This document shows positions 1 through 12,900 of a stretch of DNA of 47,693 nt, piece by piece. The notes below the pieces were generated by a model. That model searched no databases. It worked only from the letters and a program-made list of their open reading frames with translations, and was not told where the DNA came from. The translations under genes were made by a program, and so were the position numbers. The first letter of the stretch is position 1, and each line of letters begins with the position of its first letter. Origin of the DNA: Proteromonas lacertae (Eukaryota > Sar > Bigyra > Opalinata > Proteromonadidae); assembly GCA_002245135.1 (NCBI GenBank), contig NGBS01001208.1:1-47693 (forward strand), given 5' to 3'.

Positions 1-68
1 TAATAAAAATAAAATTCCTTCTACTGTATCATCAACTGTTGTTTTTACTTTACTTATACTTTTCACAT

Positions 69-580
69 CTAATAGTTTTCATTCGGATTTCTCATTATTA
101 TATCTGTTTTATAGTTTATTAAGTCTTTTAACTCTTCAATACATTCTAAATAACTACTATTTTCATTTTTTATTTCTTCTTCACACACTTCTAATAATTC
201 TTTTATTTCTTCAACTGATGTATCATTTATTGTTCTTCCTAATTCTTCTAGTTTCTCTCTTATATTATTATTTCCATAATTAATTGTATTTAATACTCTT
301 GTTTTTAGTTTTAAAGTTAATGGCAATTCATTGAATATTTTGGATAATAAATTGTAATTCTTATTTCTCTCATTCTTTTCATTTTCATAATTATTATCAT
401 CATCAATTATACTTCATTTTCAAACTTGTTTGATTGAAGATTTGCCTTTTTTACAATTTTGATTTATTGTTATTACTAAGTGTTCTATATACTTCTTCAT
501 TTGTAATGGTTTCGGATGTTGATAATGGATCAAGGAAATCATCAGTTTGACATTCTTTTTCTATTGATACATATTCTTTT
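69..580 (-). pseudogene. decayed 3' continuation of the coiled-coil gene
   Basis: Directly downstream of the TGA at 581-583, minus-strand coding-like sequence continues in shifted frames. One segment (about 464-579) is charged and rich in Glu, Thr and Ser. A last segment of about 110 residues (69 to about 400) is helical and Glu/Lys/Asn-rich and ends at a TAA. The composition matches the upstream gene, and no GT...AG pair restores a single frame, so I read this as the eroded tail of the same gene. Indel errors in A/T homopolymers are an alternative explanation. No family was recognised. Confidence 0.4.
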
Positions 581-679
581 TCAGCATTTGTTTTCTTTTA
601 TATTTATATGAAATGAAGGAGGTAATGTTTTATCTTTATCATTATCTTTCATATATCCAAATAAATTCTATATTTTTAA

Positions 680-773
<94 letters not shown>

Positions 774-1573
774 TATACATCAGTTACTTCTTTCAATTGA
801 GCTTCTACTCTTTTATATTCTTTATCACTTTGAATCATCAATTTATCCACTTTCTTCAATGTATTTTCAACATCATCATCTTCACCAGCATTTTCCTTTA
901 ACAATCTCTTCAATTCAACTGCATGGCAAAACCTTCTAATATTTAATGCTCTCAATTTGTCCTGCTCTTTGATAATATATTCTAGCTTTTCTTCTGGGCT
1001 TAATTCACACAGTAATTCATTTAATTCTCGTTTTTGTAATATCATATTCACTGAATGACTAACATCTAAATCTTCTTGATTTTTCATTAATAATGTTTCT
1101 ATTCTTTTATTGGTTGTTTTTAGTAGGTTTAAATGTGTATCTAAAATTTCATTATATTCTTTATCATCTAAAATATTTTCACTTTTCTCTTTTTGTCTTT
1201 TCAAGATTTTCTCTAAGTGATCTGTTCCTTCTGCTGCACTTAGACTTTCCAATTCTTTGAAATTTCTTTCTACTGTATCTACTCTTTCTTTAGATTCTTT
1301 TAAACACTCTATCATTCTATCATGACAAAATTTTTCATCTATTGACAATAAACATTCTTCTAATTGATCTCTCAATTTTAAACGATTTATTTCATTTTTG
1401 AGATTCTTCACTAGTGCATTTCCAACTCCACTTACTGTTTCATTTATTTCTTGTCTCAGTTGATAGGATACTGGACATCCGATCGGTTTATGAGTATTTC
1501 CCATTCCTACACCAACAGTCTCTAACAAATAAAAGAAATTAGAAAATACGAAAATGCTGAGAAGGTAACTCAT
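581..1573 (-). CDS. secreted or membrane-targeted coiled-coil protein, unrecognised family
   Basis: I do not recognise this family. Reading starts at the ATG at 1573 with a hydrophobic N-terminus (about residues 1-25, MSYLLSIFVFSNFFYLLE) that looks like a signal peptide. It is followed by about 235 residues of mostly charged, helical, coiled-coil-like sequence with a few cysteines. Exon 1 (779-1573) runs straight into a GTAT donor at 778. Read through, it would give an implausible run of about 30 isoleucines, so I infer an intron at 668-778 that carries an AAT microsatellite and ends in TAG. Exon 2 (581-667) continues in frame for 28 codons to a TGA, for about 293 aa in total. Coding-like sequence continues downstream in other frames (see 69-580), so the original protein was probably longer. 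The gene is divergent from PACRG with about 216 bp between starts. The start and exon 1 are solid; the 3' end is uncertain. Confidence 0.55.
680..772. repeat. (AAT)31 microsatellite inside an intron
   Basis: A perfect run of 31 AAT triplets lies within the inferred intron 668-778 of the minus-strand coiled-coil gene. That intron starts GTATAT and ends ATATAG. Without the repeat it would be about 18 nt; with it, it is 111 nt, roughly three times longer than any other intron placed here. Confidence 0.9.
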
Positions 1574-1789
1574 ATCTTGCTTTCATTGTTTATGTATTTC
1601 TTATACAATATTAGTTCATAAAATTTAAATTAAATGAAATACAAATAGAATATGTATTGAATTGTATTGATGTGTATTAGAAACAATTGATAATAAAGGT
1701 TTTTTAAATCACTATACACAAACCGTTTTTATTATTTATCGTTTTTTAATTTATTAACTCAGTATGAATTGCATTAATTTATTGTAGAG

Positions 1790-2895
1790 ATGGATATGGT
1801 AAATCCCTATACTAGAAATCAATTGGTGAAAAAACCTGCACCGCACAGTGAACCAATTGATAATGTCTCTATTAAAATTATACCCAAAGAAAGAAAAAAC
1901 AAAGAAACTGCATCATGTTTTGATACTACTGGGATTACAAACAAAAGTATATATTTTTTGTTTATTAACCAAATTATATAGAAACGACCAGGAGATTTAA
2001 CAAAAAAATATACAACCTTCAAAAAAGACGATGATGGATTTGCAGAACATATAACAACTCAAAAACCAGATCCAAGACGTTGGTTGACAAAAGGCACAGG
2101 AACAGGAGGTTTAGCTGGTACTCAAGCCAAAGAAATAGTATTTATATATTTTTATATTGTTATAAATAGATATTAGAAGAACATGGACCAATGTTAATTA
2201 AAAAACCACATCCACCACCAGCAGGTGCAAGAGCTGCTCGTATCAATCCACCCAATACAGATTTCAGAAGATTCTACGAAAGAGGTGACTTACCAGTGTA
2301 TTTACAAGGAACAGGAAAGGCAAGTTTGAAATGGAAGGTGAATGATATAAAATTATTGGATTATCACCATTATTTACCTTTATTCTTTGATGGTCTTCGT
2401 GAAATTGAACATCCATATAGTACAATAGCTGAATTAGGAACGATTGACTTATTGGAGAAAGGTGGAGCAAAGAGAGTACTACCAGTTATTCCACAATTAA
2501 TTATACCAATTAAAAGTATATATTATATATCATATTTATGTTAATTAGACGCATTGAACAGTAGAGATGCTTTAGTCATCGTAAAGACATTGCGAATAAT
2601 TAGAATATTAATAGAAGTGGATCAACCTATTCCAGGTGAGGATAACGAAGAAAGAACAGGATTAATTGGATTATCATTAGTTCCATATTACAGACAAATA
2701 TTACCAATATTAAACATATTTTATTCAAAGAATATTAACATTGGAGATCAAATCGATTACCATCAACAGAAGCATGACAATATTGGTGATTTAATTCAAG
2801 ATACACTAGAACTATTAGAACAAACAGGAGGAGAAGATGCATTCATAAATATAAAGTATTTAGTTCCAACATATCAAAGTGTTCTTATTAATTAA
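1790..2895 (+). CDS. PACRG: PACRG (Parkin co-regulated gene) axonemal protein
   Basis: PACRG is an inner-junction protein joining the A and B tubules of ciliary doublet microtubules; its presence indicates a flagellum or cilium. Four exons (1790-1946, 1992-2137, 2170-2515, 2549-2895) join in frame to 331 aa. Family hallmarks are plain in order: [46 protein letters not shown] (created exactly across intron 3), [35 protein letters not shown] and a C-terminal [14 protein letters not shown]. Introns are 45, 32 and 33 nt. For intron 1 the first TAG (1981, a 35-nt intron) breaks the frame, so I chose the CAG at 1991. The N-terminal about 100 residues are lineage-specific. It is convergent with the U11/U12-35K gene (117 bp between stops). 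Confidence 0.95.
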
Positions 2896-3012
2896 TTGTT
2901 AATTCAACTCTTTTTTTTAAATAAAATATTATATATAATACTTGGTGGTTTTGATTTTATTGTACATACAAATATATATTACAAAAAATGAATTAAATTA
3001 ATAAATAATCTA

Positions 3013-3838
3013 TTAATCTCTTCTATTCCTACTTCTACTTCTACCCCTTGATCTATTTCTATTTCTACTTCTGCTTCTTGATCTATCTCTATTATCTCTT
3101 CTGGTAGATGAATTATAACTACTCTTTGAATATGAATTATTATCATTTCTATAATTATTAAAATTCCTTGAACTAATATTATCATATCTTTCTGGTTGTT
3201 GTTGTTTAGTCTCTATTTTAAATTTATTCTCAGCATAAAGTTTCTTATTGAATGGAGCATTAAATGGTCTATCTCTTCCTCCAAATCTCAATTGTCCTGA
3301 TTCTTTCTTCCCTGATAAACCTCCACCCACTCTTCTAGGCTTAAAACCAGGCATTTCTAAAGCTCGCGCATAATCTACTAATATTCTATAATCATCGATT
3401 TGCTTTCTATGCCCTTTTCTAAATGCTACACGATAATCTGAACTTCTAGTAAATTCTACAAAAGCATATCCTTTTGATGCACCTGTTACGACGTCTCTTA
3501 TTAATTTCACTCTTTTTACTTGACCAAATCGAGAAAAAAATTCTTTAAGTGTATCTTCCGTTGTTATATAACTATTTTAAAACTTAGAATTAATATAATA
3601 CTTCAATCTAGAGACAAATAAAGTCAATAAAGGATTTCCTTTGATATTAGAATCACTTTCAGGTTTATCTAAATAATTTTGTTATAATTAATATATTTAT
3701 ACAATTATATTTAAGAGCTCTGACTAAACCTTTATCATGAGGTTTTTCATCAGTTCCATCAATGCTACCATTCTTAATACAGTCATAAACATGAGAGTAC
3801 CAACGTCCTAGAGGTGGCCTATCATTGTAAAATGACAT
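3013..3838 (-). CDS. SNRNP35: U11/U12 snRNP 35 kDa protein (minor spliceosome)
   Basis: This is a component of the U11/U12 di-snRNP that recognises U12-type introns. Three exons on the minus strand (3703-3838, 3602-3668, 3013-3571) join in frame to 253 aa, close to the human 246 aa. Introns are 34 nt (3669-3702) and 30 nt (3572-3601), both GTAT...TAG. The order is: N-terminal NGSIDGTDEKPHDKG block; RRM with RNP2-like PLLTLFVSRL (rejoined across intron 1) and RNP1-like SKGYAFVEF; then the diagnostic GGGLSGKKESGQLRFGGRDR segment, which separates it from U1-70K; then a C-terminal RS domain (about residues 220-253). The start at 3838 gives MSFYNDRPP and lies 78 bp from the giant gene's ATG on the other strand. 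Confidence is high because both the diagnostic block and the length match. Confidence 0.93.
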
Positions 3839-3916
3839 TTAGAAAAAATGAATAAAAAAGCTTGTTAAAAACTTGTATTTTTGAATCAGTTATTTAATTT
3901 TTTTTATTTAATAAGA
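3839..3916. promoter_or_regulatory. short divergent intergenic (shared promoter) region
   Basis: Only 78 bp separate the ATG of the minus-strand U11/U12-35K gene (3838) from the preferred ATG of the giant gene (3917). Both promoters must lie here or overlap the coding regions. The stretch is T/A-rich and shows no motif I can name. Confidence 0.35.
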
Positions 3917-6900
3917 ATGCTGTTTTATATCATTTATCTTTTAATATGCTGTTATACGTCATATGTATATTCCTGTAACTCAAATGAATATTATGATGGA
4001 AGTAATTGTGTTATTTGTGAAATTGGTAATTATTGTGATGGAACTAATAAACATACTTGTAGTAGTGGTTATTATTGTCCACCAGGTTCTGATTCTCAGA
4101 CAAAATGTGCTGCTGGCAATTATTGTCCTACTCCAAGTCAACAGCTGAAATGTTCAAGTGGTAGTTATTGTCCAGCTGGTATTACTTCTCCATCTCAATG
4201 TGCTGCTGGCAATTATTGTCCTACTCCAAGTCAACAGCTGAAATGTTCAAGTGGTAGTTATTGTCCAGCTGGTTCTTCTACTAATGATCAATGTGCTGCT
4301 GGTTATTACTGTCCTACTCCAAGTCAACAGCTGAAATGTTCAAGTGGTAGTTATTGTCCAGCTGGTATTACTTCTCCATCTCAATGTGCTGCTGGCAATT
4401 ATTGTCCTACTCCAAGTCAACAGCTGAAATGTTCAAGTGGTAGTTATTGCCCAGCTGGTTCTTCTACTAATGATCAATGTGCTGCTGGCAATTATTGTCC
4501 TACTCCAAGTCAACAGCTGAAATGTTCAAGTGGTAGTTATTGTCCAGCTGGTTCTTCTACTAATGATCAATGTGCTGCTGGTTATTACTGTCCTACTCCA
4601 AGTCAACAGCTGAAATGTTCAAGTGGTAGTTATTGTCCAGCTGGTATTACTTCTCCATCTCAATGTGCTGCTGGCAATTATTGTCCTACTCCAAGTCAAC
4701 AGCTGAAATGTTCAAGTGGTAGTTATTGTCCAGCTGGTATTACTTCTCCATCTCAATGTGCTGCTGGCAATTATTGTCCTACTCCAAGTCAACAGCTGAA
4801 ATGTTCAAGTGGTAGTTATTGTCCAGCTGGTTCTTCTACTAATGATCAATGTCCTGCTAGTTATTACTGTCCTTCACCTTCACTAAGATATTCATGTTCT
4901 AGTGGATATTATTGTCCTGCTGGTTCAACAAGTCATAACAAATGTGATGGAGGTTATTATTGTCCAGATACAAAAACAAAGAATGCTTGTACAGCTGGTA
5001 ATTATTGTCCATCAGGTTCTACATATGAAAGAACATGTTCAGCTGGTTATTATTGTCCTGCTAAAAGTGATAGTCAAACGCAATGTACTGCTGGTCATTA
5101 TTGTCCTGCTGGTTCAACAAGCCATAACAAATGTGATGGAGGTTATTATTGTCCAGATACAAAAACAAAGAATGCTTGTACAGCTGGTAATTATTGTCCA
5201 TCAGGTTCTACATATGAAAGAACATGTACAGCTGGTCATTATTGTCCTGCTAAAAGTGACAGTGAAAGTAATTGTCAATTAGGATCATATTGTATTGCAA
5301 AATCATCTTCAGAATCAAAATGTCCAGCAGGTTATTATTGTCCAAACCCAGCACAATTACCACAACAATGTAACGAAGGATATATTGCAGCAACAGAGGC
5401 ATATAGAACTTCATGTAGTATATGTGCAGGTACTACAACACCCAGTAGTGATCATACTCAATGTATAGCATGTCCAGATGGTTATAAATGTAGTAATGGT
5501 GTTAAAAAAGCATGTGGTAATGGAGAATATTCAGATAATGGAGTATGTAAGATATGTAATGGTGGATATAGCTGTAAAAATGATGGAACTATTACTCAAT
5601 GTCCAGCTGGAGAATATTCTAATAGTAAAGATTTAGTATGTCATGATTGTCCTGCTGGTTATTATTGTGGTATAGGTTCAACTACTCCTATAATATGTTT
5701 AAGTGGTAGTTATTGTCCAGCAAAATCATCTTCAGAATCAAAATGTCCAGCTGGTTATTATTGTCCAACAACAACAGAATTATATGTATGTTCTGATGGT
5801 TTTATATCATCTGCAGGTTCTACATCCTGTAATAATAAATGTCCAGCAATGCATTACTGTCCAGATCATATTAATGAATATAGTTGTCCAAGTGGATTGT
5901 TTTCACAAGCTGGAGCGATAGAATGCCACTTTTGTCCTGCTGGCTATTCATGCAATTCTAATGGTGTTGAAACTCAATGTAATCCTGGTACTTATTCTAA
6001 ATATGGTGAAACTATATGTAATCAATGTCCAGCTGGTCATGAATGTATTGATCCTTCAACAGATCCCACAATATGTAAAAATGGATTTTATAGTACAGGT
6101 GGTAAAAAATTGTGTGAAGTATGCCCAGCAGGTAATAGTTGTACAATTAAGTCAACTACTGCATGTTCATCTGGTAGTTATTCACAAAAAGGTGATATGG
6201 TATGTTATGATTGTCAGCCAGGTTATATATGTCCAAATAAAGATGGAACTGGTATAGTGAAATGTCCAGAAGGATCTTATTCTGCATCAAAACAAACTAC
6301 TTGCAAAGCCTGTCCAGCTGGAAAAAGATGTTATTATGATGGTTCAAATGTTATAGAAGATAACTGTGAATTAGGTTGGTATTCATTGGATAATGATATG
6401 GAATGTCATCCATGTCCAGCAGGTTCAAAATGTCCAAATGCAAATACATCGCCAATTGAATGTAATCCTGGTGAATATTCTGAGTCTGCAAAACAATCAT
6501 GCTCACCATGTGGAAAAGGTTCGTATTGTCCTGATACATCTCATAAATATCAATGTCCATTTGGTACTTATAGTAATGATAGTAGTGTATTATGTACTAA
6601 ATGTCCTGCTGGTAAAAGTTGTTCAAAGGATGGAATTCAAAATAATTGTGTTACAGGTACATGGTCATTAGAAGGTGATGGAATATGCAAAAAATGTCCA
6701 CCAGGTTATAAATGTCCTAATAATGATCAACCACCAATTCCTTGTGCTAGAGGAGAATATAATAATGCAGAAAATCAAATTAGTTGTAAAATATGTCCAG
6801 CTGGTAGTCAATGTGATAATCCAGCAATAGCTCCAGCTGAATGTCCTGCTGGTTATTATAGTACTGATGGTGCAACTAAATGTACATTGTGTGAAGCAGG

Positions 6901-9900
6901 TCATCTATGTAAAGCAGGATCAACATCAAGTACTGCTGGTGATCTATGTCCAACAGGTGGTTATTGTGATTCTCCTTATTTTACACCATGTCCATCTGGT
7001 ACGTATAATCCATCAACAGGTAGTACATCAAAATCAGCATGTTTACCATGTTCAGCAGGTAAATATTGTCCAGTCGGAACAACTCAACCAATAAGTTGTC
7101 CAAAAGGTCATTATTGTCCAGACAGTACAAAATATGGCAATGAATATCCTTGCCCAGCTGGAACTTACAATGATCAAACAGATAAATCATTAGTAACTGA
7201 GTGTTTATCATGTCCAGCAGGTAAATATTGTCCAGTTGGATCTATATCAGCTATCTTAGATTGTCCTAAAGGATATTATTGTCCATCAGACACACAAACA
7301 CCAAAACAACATCCATGTCCAGCAGGTACTTATAATGATAAAGCAGGACAAACGTCAGCTACTGTTTGTCAGACATGTGAAATAGGACATTATTGTCCAC
7401 AAGGATCACCTTATCAATTGCTTTGTCCAAGAGGAACTTACAATGGATTGACAGGAAAAGGTTCAATTAATGATTGTATACAATGTACTGCAGGTTATGC
7501 TTGTCCACACGCAGGATTGACAAAACCATCTGATAATTGTACGGAAGGTCATTATTGTCCAACAGGAACTATCTATCCAACATCACATCCATGTCCAGCA
7601 GGCACTTACACTGATTCTATACATTTAACTAAAGAGAGTGATTGTACAAAATGTCCAGCTACAAAAGTATGTTTTAAAGGAACAGGAGGTACAAACAAAC
7701 CTTCCAGATGTGCAAAAGGTTATTATTGTCCTGAAGGTACATCTTATGCATCACAATATCCATGTCCTGAAGGTACTTTTTCAAATAGAACAGATTTAAA
7801 ATCACCATCAGAATGTTATCCATGTCCAGCAGGAATGTATTGCAGAGGAGGTCAAGTCAAGCCTGATGGACCATGTGCTGTTGGTCACTATTGTCCAGAG
7901 AATACAACTAAACCACATCAATTCCCTTGTGCAGCTGGTACTTGGACAAATCAAACAAATTTGACATCTCAGAATGAATGTTATGAATGTCCAGTTGGTT
8001 CTTATTGTGTTGCTGGTAGTAGTAAACCAGTGTTTTGTCCAGCAGGAATGTATAGAAATACAGTGAATGCCACACATGGTAATGCTTGTCTTCCATGTAC
8101 AGCTGGTAATTATTGTCCATTAAAAACAGTTAATCCAATACCTTGTGGATTTGGTTATTATTCTAATGAAAGTGCATCAGAATGTTCATTATGTTGGAGA
8201 GGTTATTATTGTAATAACAATACAGTAACATTCAGTGATATGAAGAGTAAGAAATGTCATGCTGGTTATTATTGTGGATTAGGAATGACACAACCACCAA
8301 CATCACCTAATAACGATTGTCCTGTTGGTTATTACTGTGAAGAAGCAACGTTGTGGCCAAAACCATGTGTAGGAGGTACAATTAATAATGTTGCAAAAGC
8401 TACAGATGCTTCATTTTGTAAAACAACACCAGCTGGCGATTACTCTATTGGTGGTCAATCTGAGATTAATGGTGTTTGTTTGCCTGGCTATTATTGTGAA
8501 GATCACAGTTCTGGTAATATTACAATGCCATGCCCAGAAGGAACATATAATCCAAATTACAACATGAAAAAAGTAGGTGATTGTTTAGATTGTCCAAAAG
8601 GCTATTATTGTCCATTAGGTACAGCAGTTCCTATAGAATGTGAACAAGGTTATTATTGTCCACCAAAATCACCAATATCTTTGCCATGTAAACTTGGAAC
8701 TTATGGCTCTAGAATGGGTTTAACTGATGAATCTGAATGTATAAGTTGTCCACCAGGTATGTACTGTGATGCAAATGGTTTAACTTCACCAAGAGGTCCT
8801 TGTGATCCTGGTTATCAATGTTATGGTGGTTCATGGATGTCTGCTCCTAATGATTCATCAATCGGTGGATTATGTGATGCAGGTGGTTATTGTGCTGCAG
8901 GTACAATTGAGACAGCTCCATGTCCAAATGGTAAATTCAATAATGGAACTGGTGGTAGTAGTTTATCAAGCTGTTCAGCTTGTCCACCTGCTCAATATTG
9001 TCGAGGTTCTAATAATGCACAACCAACTGGTTATTGTGCTGCTGGTTATTATTGTGATGGTGGATCTGATACTCCATATCAACATATTTGTCCAATTGGT
9101 TATTATTGTCCTGAAGGTTCAGAAAAACCACATGAATGTCAACCTACTAAATATAATAACAAACTAGGTCAAGCCGAATGTTTTAATTGTACAGCAGGTC
9201 AATATTGTCCAAATACTCAAATGACAGATACTATTGTTTGTCCAGAAGCAAATTATTGTGAAGAAGGATCATCAGAACCTCATAAATGTCCAAGTGGTAC
9301 ATTCTCCAAAGAAGTAGGATTAAAGTCAAAAGATGATTGTGAAATTTGTACTCCTGGTTTTTATTGTTCTGGAGATGGTAATACAGAAGTAACAGGTAAA
9401 TGTGCAGCTGGTTTTATATGCATTGGTGGAGCTACGACTGATAAACCATCTGGTAATGATACAACAGGTAGAATATGTGATTATGGTCATTATTGTCCTG
9501 AAGGTTCTTATACTCCAACACCATGTCCTCCTGGTACTTATAATGATGGAACTTCTAAAACGAGTGTTAATGATTGTAAACCATGTAAAGCTGGTTATTA
9601 TTGTAGTACTTCAGGTTTAAAAGAACCAACAGGTAATTGTAGTGCTGGTTATTACTGTAAAAGTGGTGCAATGTCTTCTACTCCCAATGATGATGAAGTT
9701 AATAATAATTATGGTATTTGTCCACCAGGTACTTATTGTAAAGAAGGATCACAAGAACCAACTAAGTGTGAAGGTTCAACTTATAATTATGCAAGTGGTC
9801 AATCTGAATGTTTTCCATGTCCTGATGGTTTTGATTGTTCATTAGATGATAAAACAATCTATCACGATTGTCCAGCTGGTTATTATTGTAGTAACCAAGA

Positions 9901-12900
9901 GAAACATGGATGTATGATAGGTACTTATAGTAATCAAACCAATTTAAAAACACAAGATGATTGTTTGAATTGTCCACCAGGTCAATATTGTGCTTCTGAA
10001 GGATTAATTAAACCAACTGGTTTATGTAAAGCTGGATTCTATTGTCCAGAAAAGAGTGAGAATAATGAAGGTAAAGTGAATGGTGCAGCTGATGCTTATA
10101 TTTGTCCAAGTGGTCATTATTGTCCAGAAGGTTCTGGTGCTCCAACGAAATGTAGAAAAGGAACTTATCAACCAAATACTCAACAATCAGATTCTTCAAG
10201 TTGTATACAGTGTCCTAAAGGATCATATTGCTCTGAAGAAGGATTATCATCACCAACAGGTTTATGTGCTGAAGGTTATCTTTGCAGTTTAGAAAATATA
10301 GTTTCAACACCAACTCAAGGAATAGATAGTAATGGTATAGGAGGAAGAGCTTGTGCAGCTGGTTATTGGTGTCCAACAGGTGCTACAACAGAGAATGCAT
10401 GTTCACCAGGAAGTTATAATCCAATTCCAGCAAGAGGAAGTTGTGAAGGATGTCCTAGTGGTTATTATTGTCCATATTCTAATATGACTTCTATTTCTGA
10501 TTTTATTTGTCCAACTGGACATTATTGTGCTAGTAATTCTAAAGATAAGATAGCTTGTCCTGCTGGTAAATATAATCCATTAACAGGCCAATCAACAGAT
10601 GATGCTTGTAAAGTATGTCCAAAAGGTTATTATTGCTCAAATGAAGGATTATCATCACCAAGTGGTTTATGTTCTGAAGGTTATTATTGTGATGAAGGTC
10701 AAGTTGTACCAAATCCAGTTCAATGTAATGATGGTGATTATTGTCCTGAAGGATCACCACAACCAACAGATTGTCCACCATCTAAATATTGTTTGAAAGG
10801 TAAAATAATTGGTAATTGTTCTGCTGGTTATTATTGTGATGGTAAAGCAACAACATCTAAACAGAATGAATGCCCAGCTGGTTATTACTGTGAGATTGGA
10901 TCTTCAAAACCACAACCATGTCCAGCAGGAACTTATTCAAGTCAAACCAAACTAACATCTGAATTAGATTGTTTAGATTGTTCATCCAGTTATTATTGTC
11001 CATCTGCAGCTATGAGTACAACAGGCACACAATGTCCTGATGGTTATTACTGTCCAACTAGAACAATTACATTCAATAAAACATGTGAAGAAGGATATTA
11101 TTGTAAGAAAGGAAGTCAAAGTGAATGTCAATTATATACCTATCAGAATGATAAAAAGCAAACAGAATGTAAAGCATGTCCAGAAGGTTATTATTGTGAA
11201 AGAAATACAGTTAAACCACTCGACTGTCCAAGAGGTAGATATTGTAATGGTAGAGAACCATTGCTATGTAGTGTAGGTACATTTAGTAATGATACTAACT
11301 TAGTATTACCAACAGATTGTAAGAAATGTACACCTGGTCATTATTGTGATTCACAAGGATTAACTCAACCATCAGGTGAATGTAGTTCAGGTTATTATTG
11401 TACATTAGGTGCTACAAGTAAAGAACCATCCACACCATGTTCAAGTGGTCATTATTGTCCAAGTGGTTCTGTTTTACCAACTCCCTGTCCAGCTGGTACT
11501 TATCGACTTGATACTCATGGTACTTCTAATAGATCTTGTACAGAATGTGATTTTTATAAGATTTGTCCATATCCTGGTTTATCTTCACCATATGAAACAT
11601 GTGATGATGGTTATTTATGTGATAAGAATGGTTTAGAAATTGTAGAAGAAAGTTTATTATGTCCAGAAGGTGCTTCTTGCTCATTAGGTAAAATTACTCT
11701 TTGTGAGAAAACAAAATATGTTAATTATAAAGGTGCTTCATCATGTAACAACTGTCCAGATGGTTTCTATTGTCCAACATCCAATATGACATTACCACTA
11801 ATCTGTCCAACAGGATCATATTGTAAACAAGGAACTATTTCAAATTGTGCAAAAGGATCATTCAATAATCTAACAGGTGTAACTGATAATGCATGTGATA
11901 AATGTTTAGAAGGTTATTATTGTCCAAGTACTGGTTTATCAGTTCCACAGAATCCATGTGAATTAGGCAGACAATGTGGTGAAGGTCTTTCAAATGCAAT
12001 TACATTATGCTCTCCAGGTAAATACTGTCCATTAGGTTCAATCACTGGTATTTCCTGTCCAATTGGTACTTATAATAAACAACAAGGAGGAACAGATATA
12101 TCATCATGTAAACCATGTCCAAGTGGTTATTATTGTCCTGAATCTAGTACAGTTAATTATGAAACAAATAGATGTAAGAAGGGTTATTATTGTCCAACTT
12201 ACAGTTATACATTTAACACTAGTTTATTATGTACGAATGGTTCTTATTGTGATGTATTTAGTTCAAAACCAAATGATTGTAAAGATGGTTCTTATATGGA
12301 TCATGAAGGTTCAGGCAAATGTGAAGAATGTCCTTCTGGTTATTACTGTCCAATTCACAGTGTATTTCCGCAATTATGTCTTCCAGGTTCTTATTGTGAA
12401 TCAAAGAGAGGTTCATCTACTCAATGTCCATCAGGATCTTACAATCCATTCAATGGTTCACAATCAAGAGAGAATTGCACTGAATGTCCACCAGGTTATT
12501 ACTGTCCAACAATAGGTGAAAGCTCATATCCAACAACCAAATGTTCAGCAGGTTATTATTGTCCAACAGGTCAGAATAGAGATAAAACAAACGAATTTCA
12601 ATGTAAAATTGGTCATTATTGTGAAGAAGGTTCAACTTATCCAATTCCATGTCCATCTGGCACTTATCAAAGATCAACTACTCAATCAACTTGTACACCC
12701 TGTGATGCTGGTTATATTTGTCCATATGAAGGTAAAGATAGATCTTCTATTGAATGTCCTTCAGGATATTATTGTTCTTCTAATATGTCTTATGTTACTG
12801 AAGATAATTTCTGTTTACCAGGTCAATATTGTCAATCCAAAACAAGTATTCCATTAAAATGTTCAGTTGGTACTTACAATATGAATAATGGTTCAGAAAC

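Noticed and set aside
668-778. A poly-isoleucine C-terminus encoded by the ATT/AAT run
   Set aside because: The run begins at a GTAT donor, ends at a TAG that fits the acceptor pattern, and sequence beyond continues in frame, so it is an intron repeat.
4106-4849. A CRISPR-like regular repeat array
   Set aside because: Units are contiguous, in frame and coding, with no unique spacers, in a eukaryotic gene.
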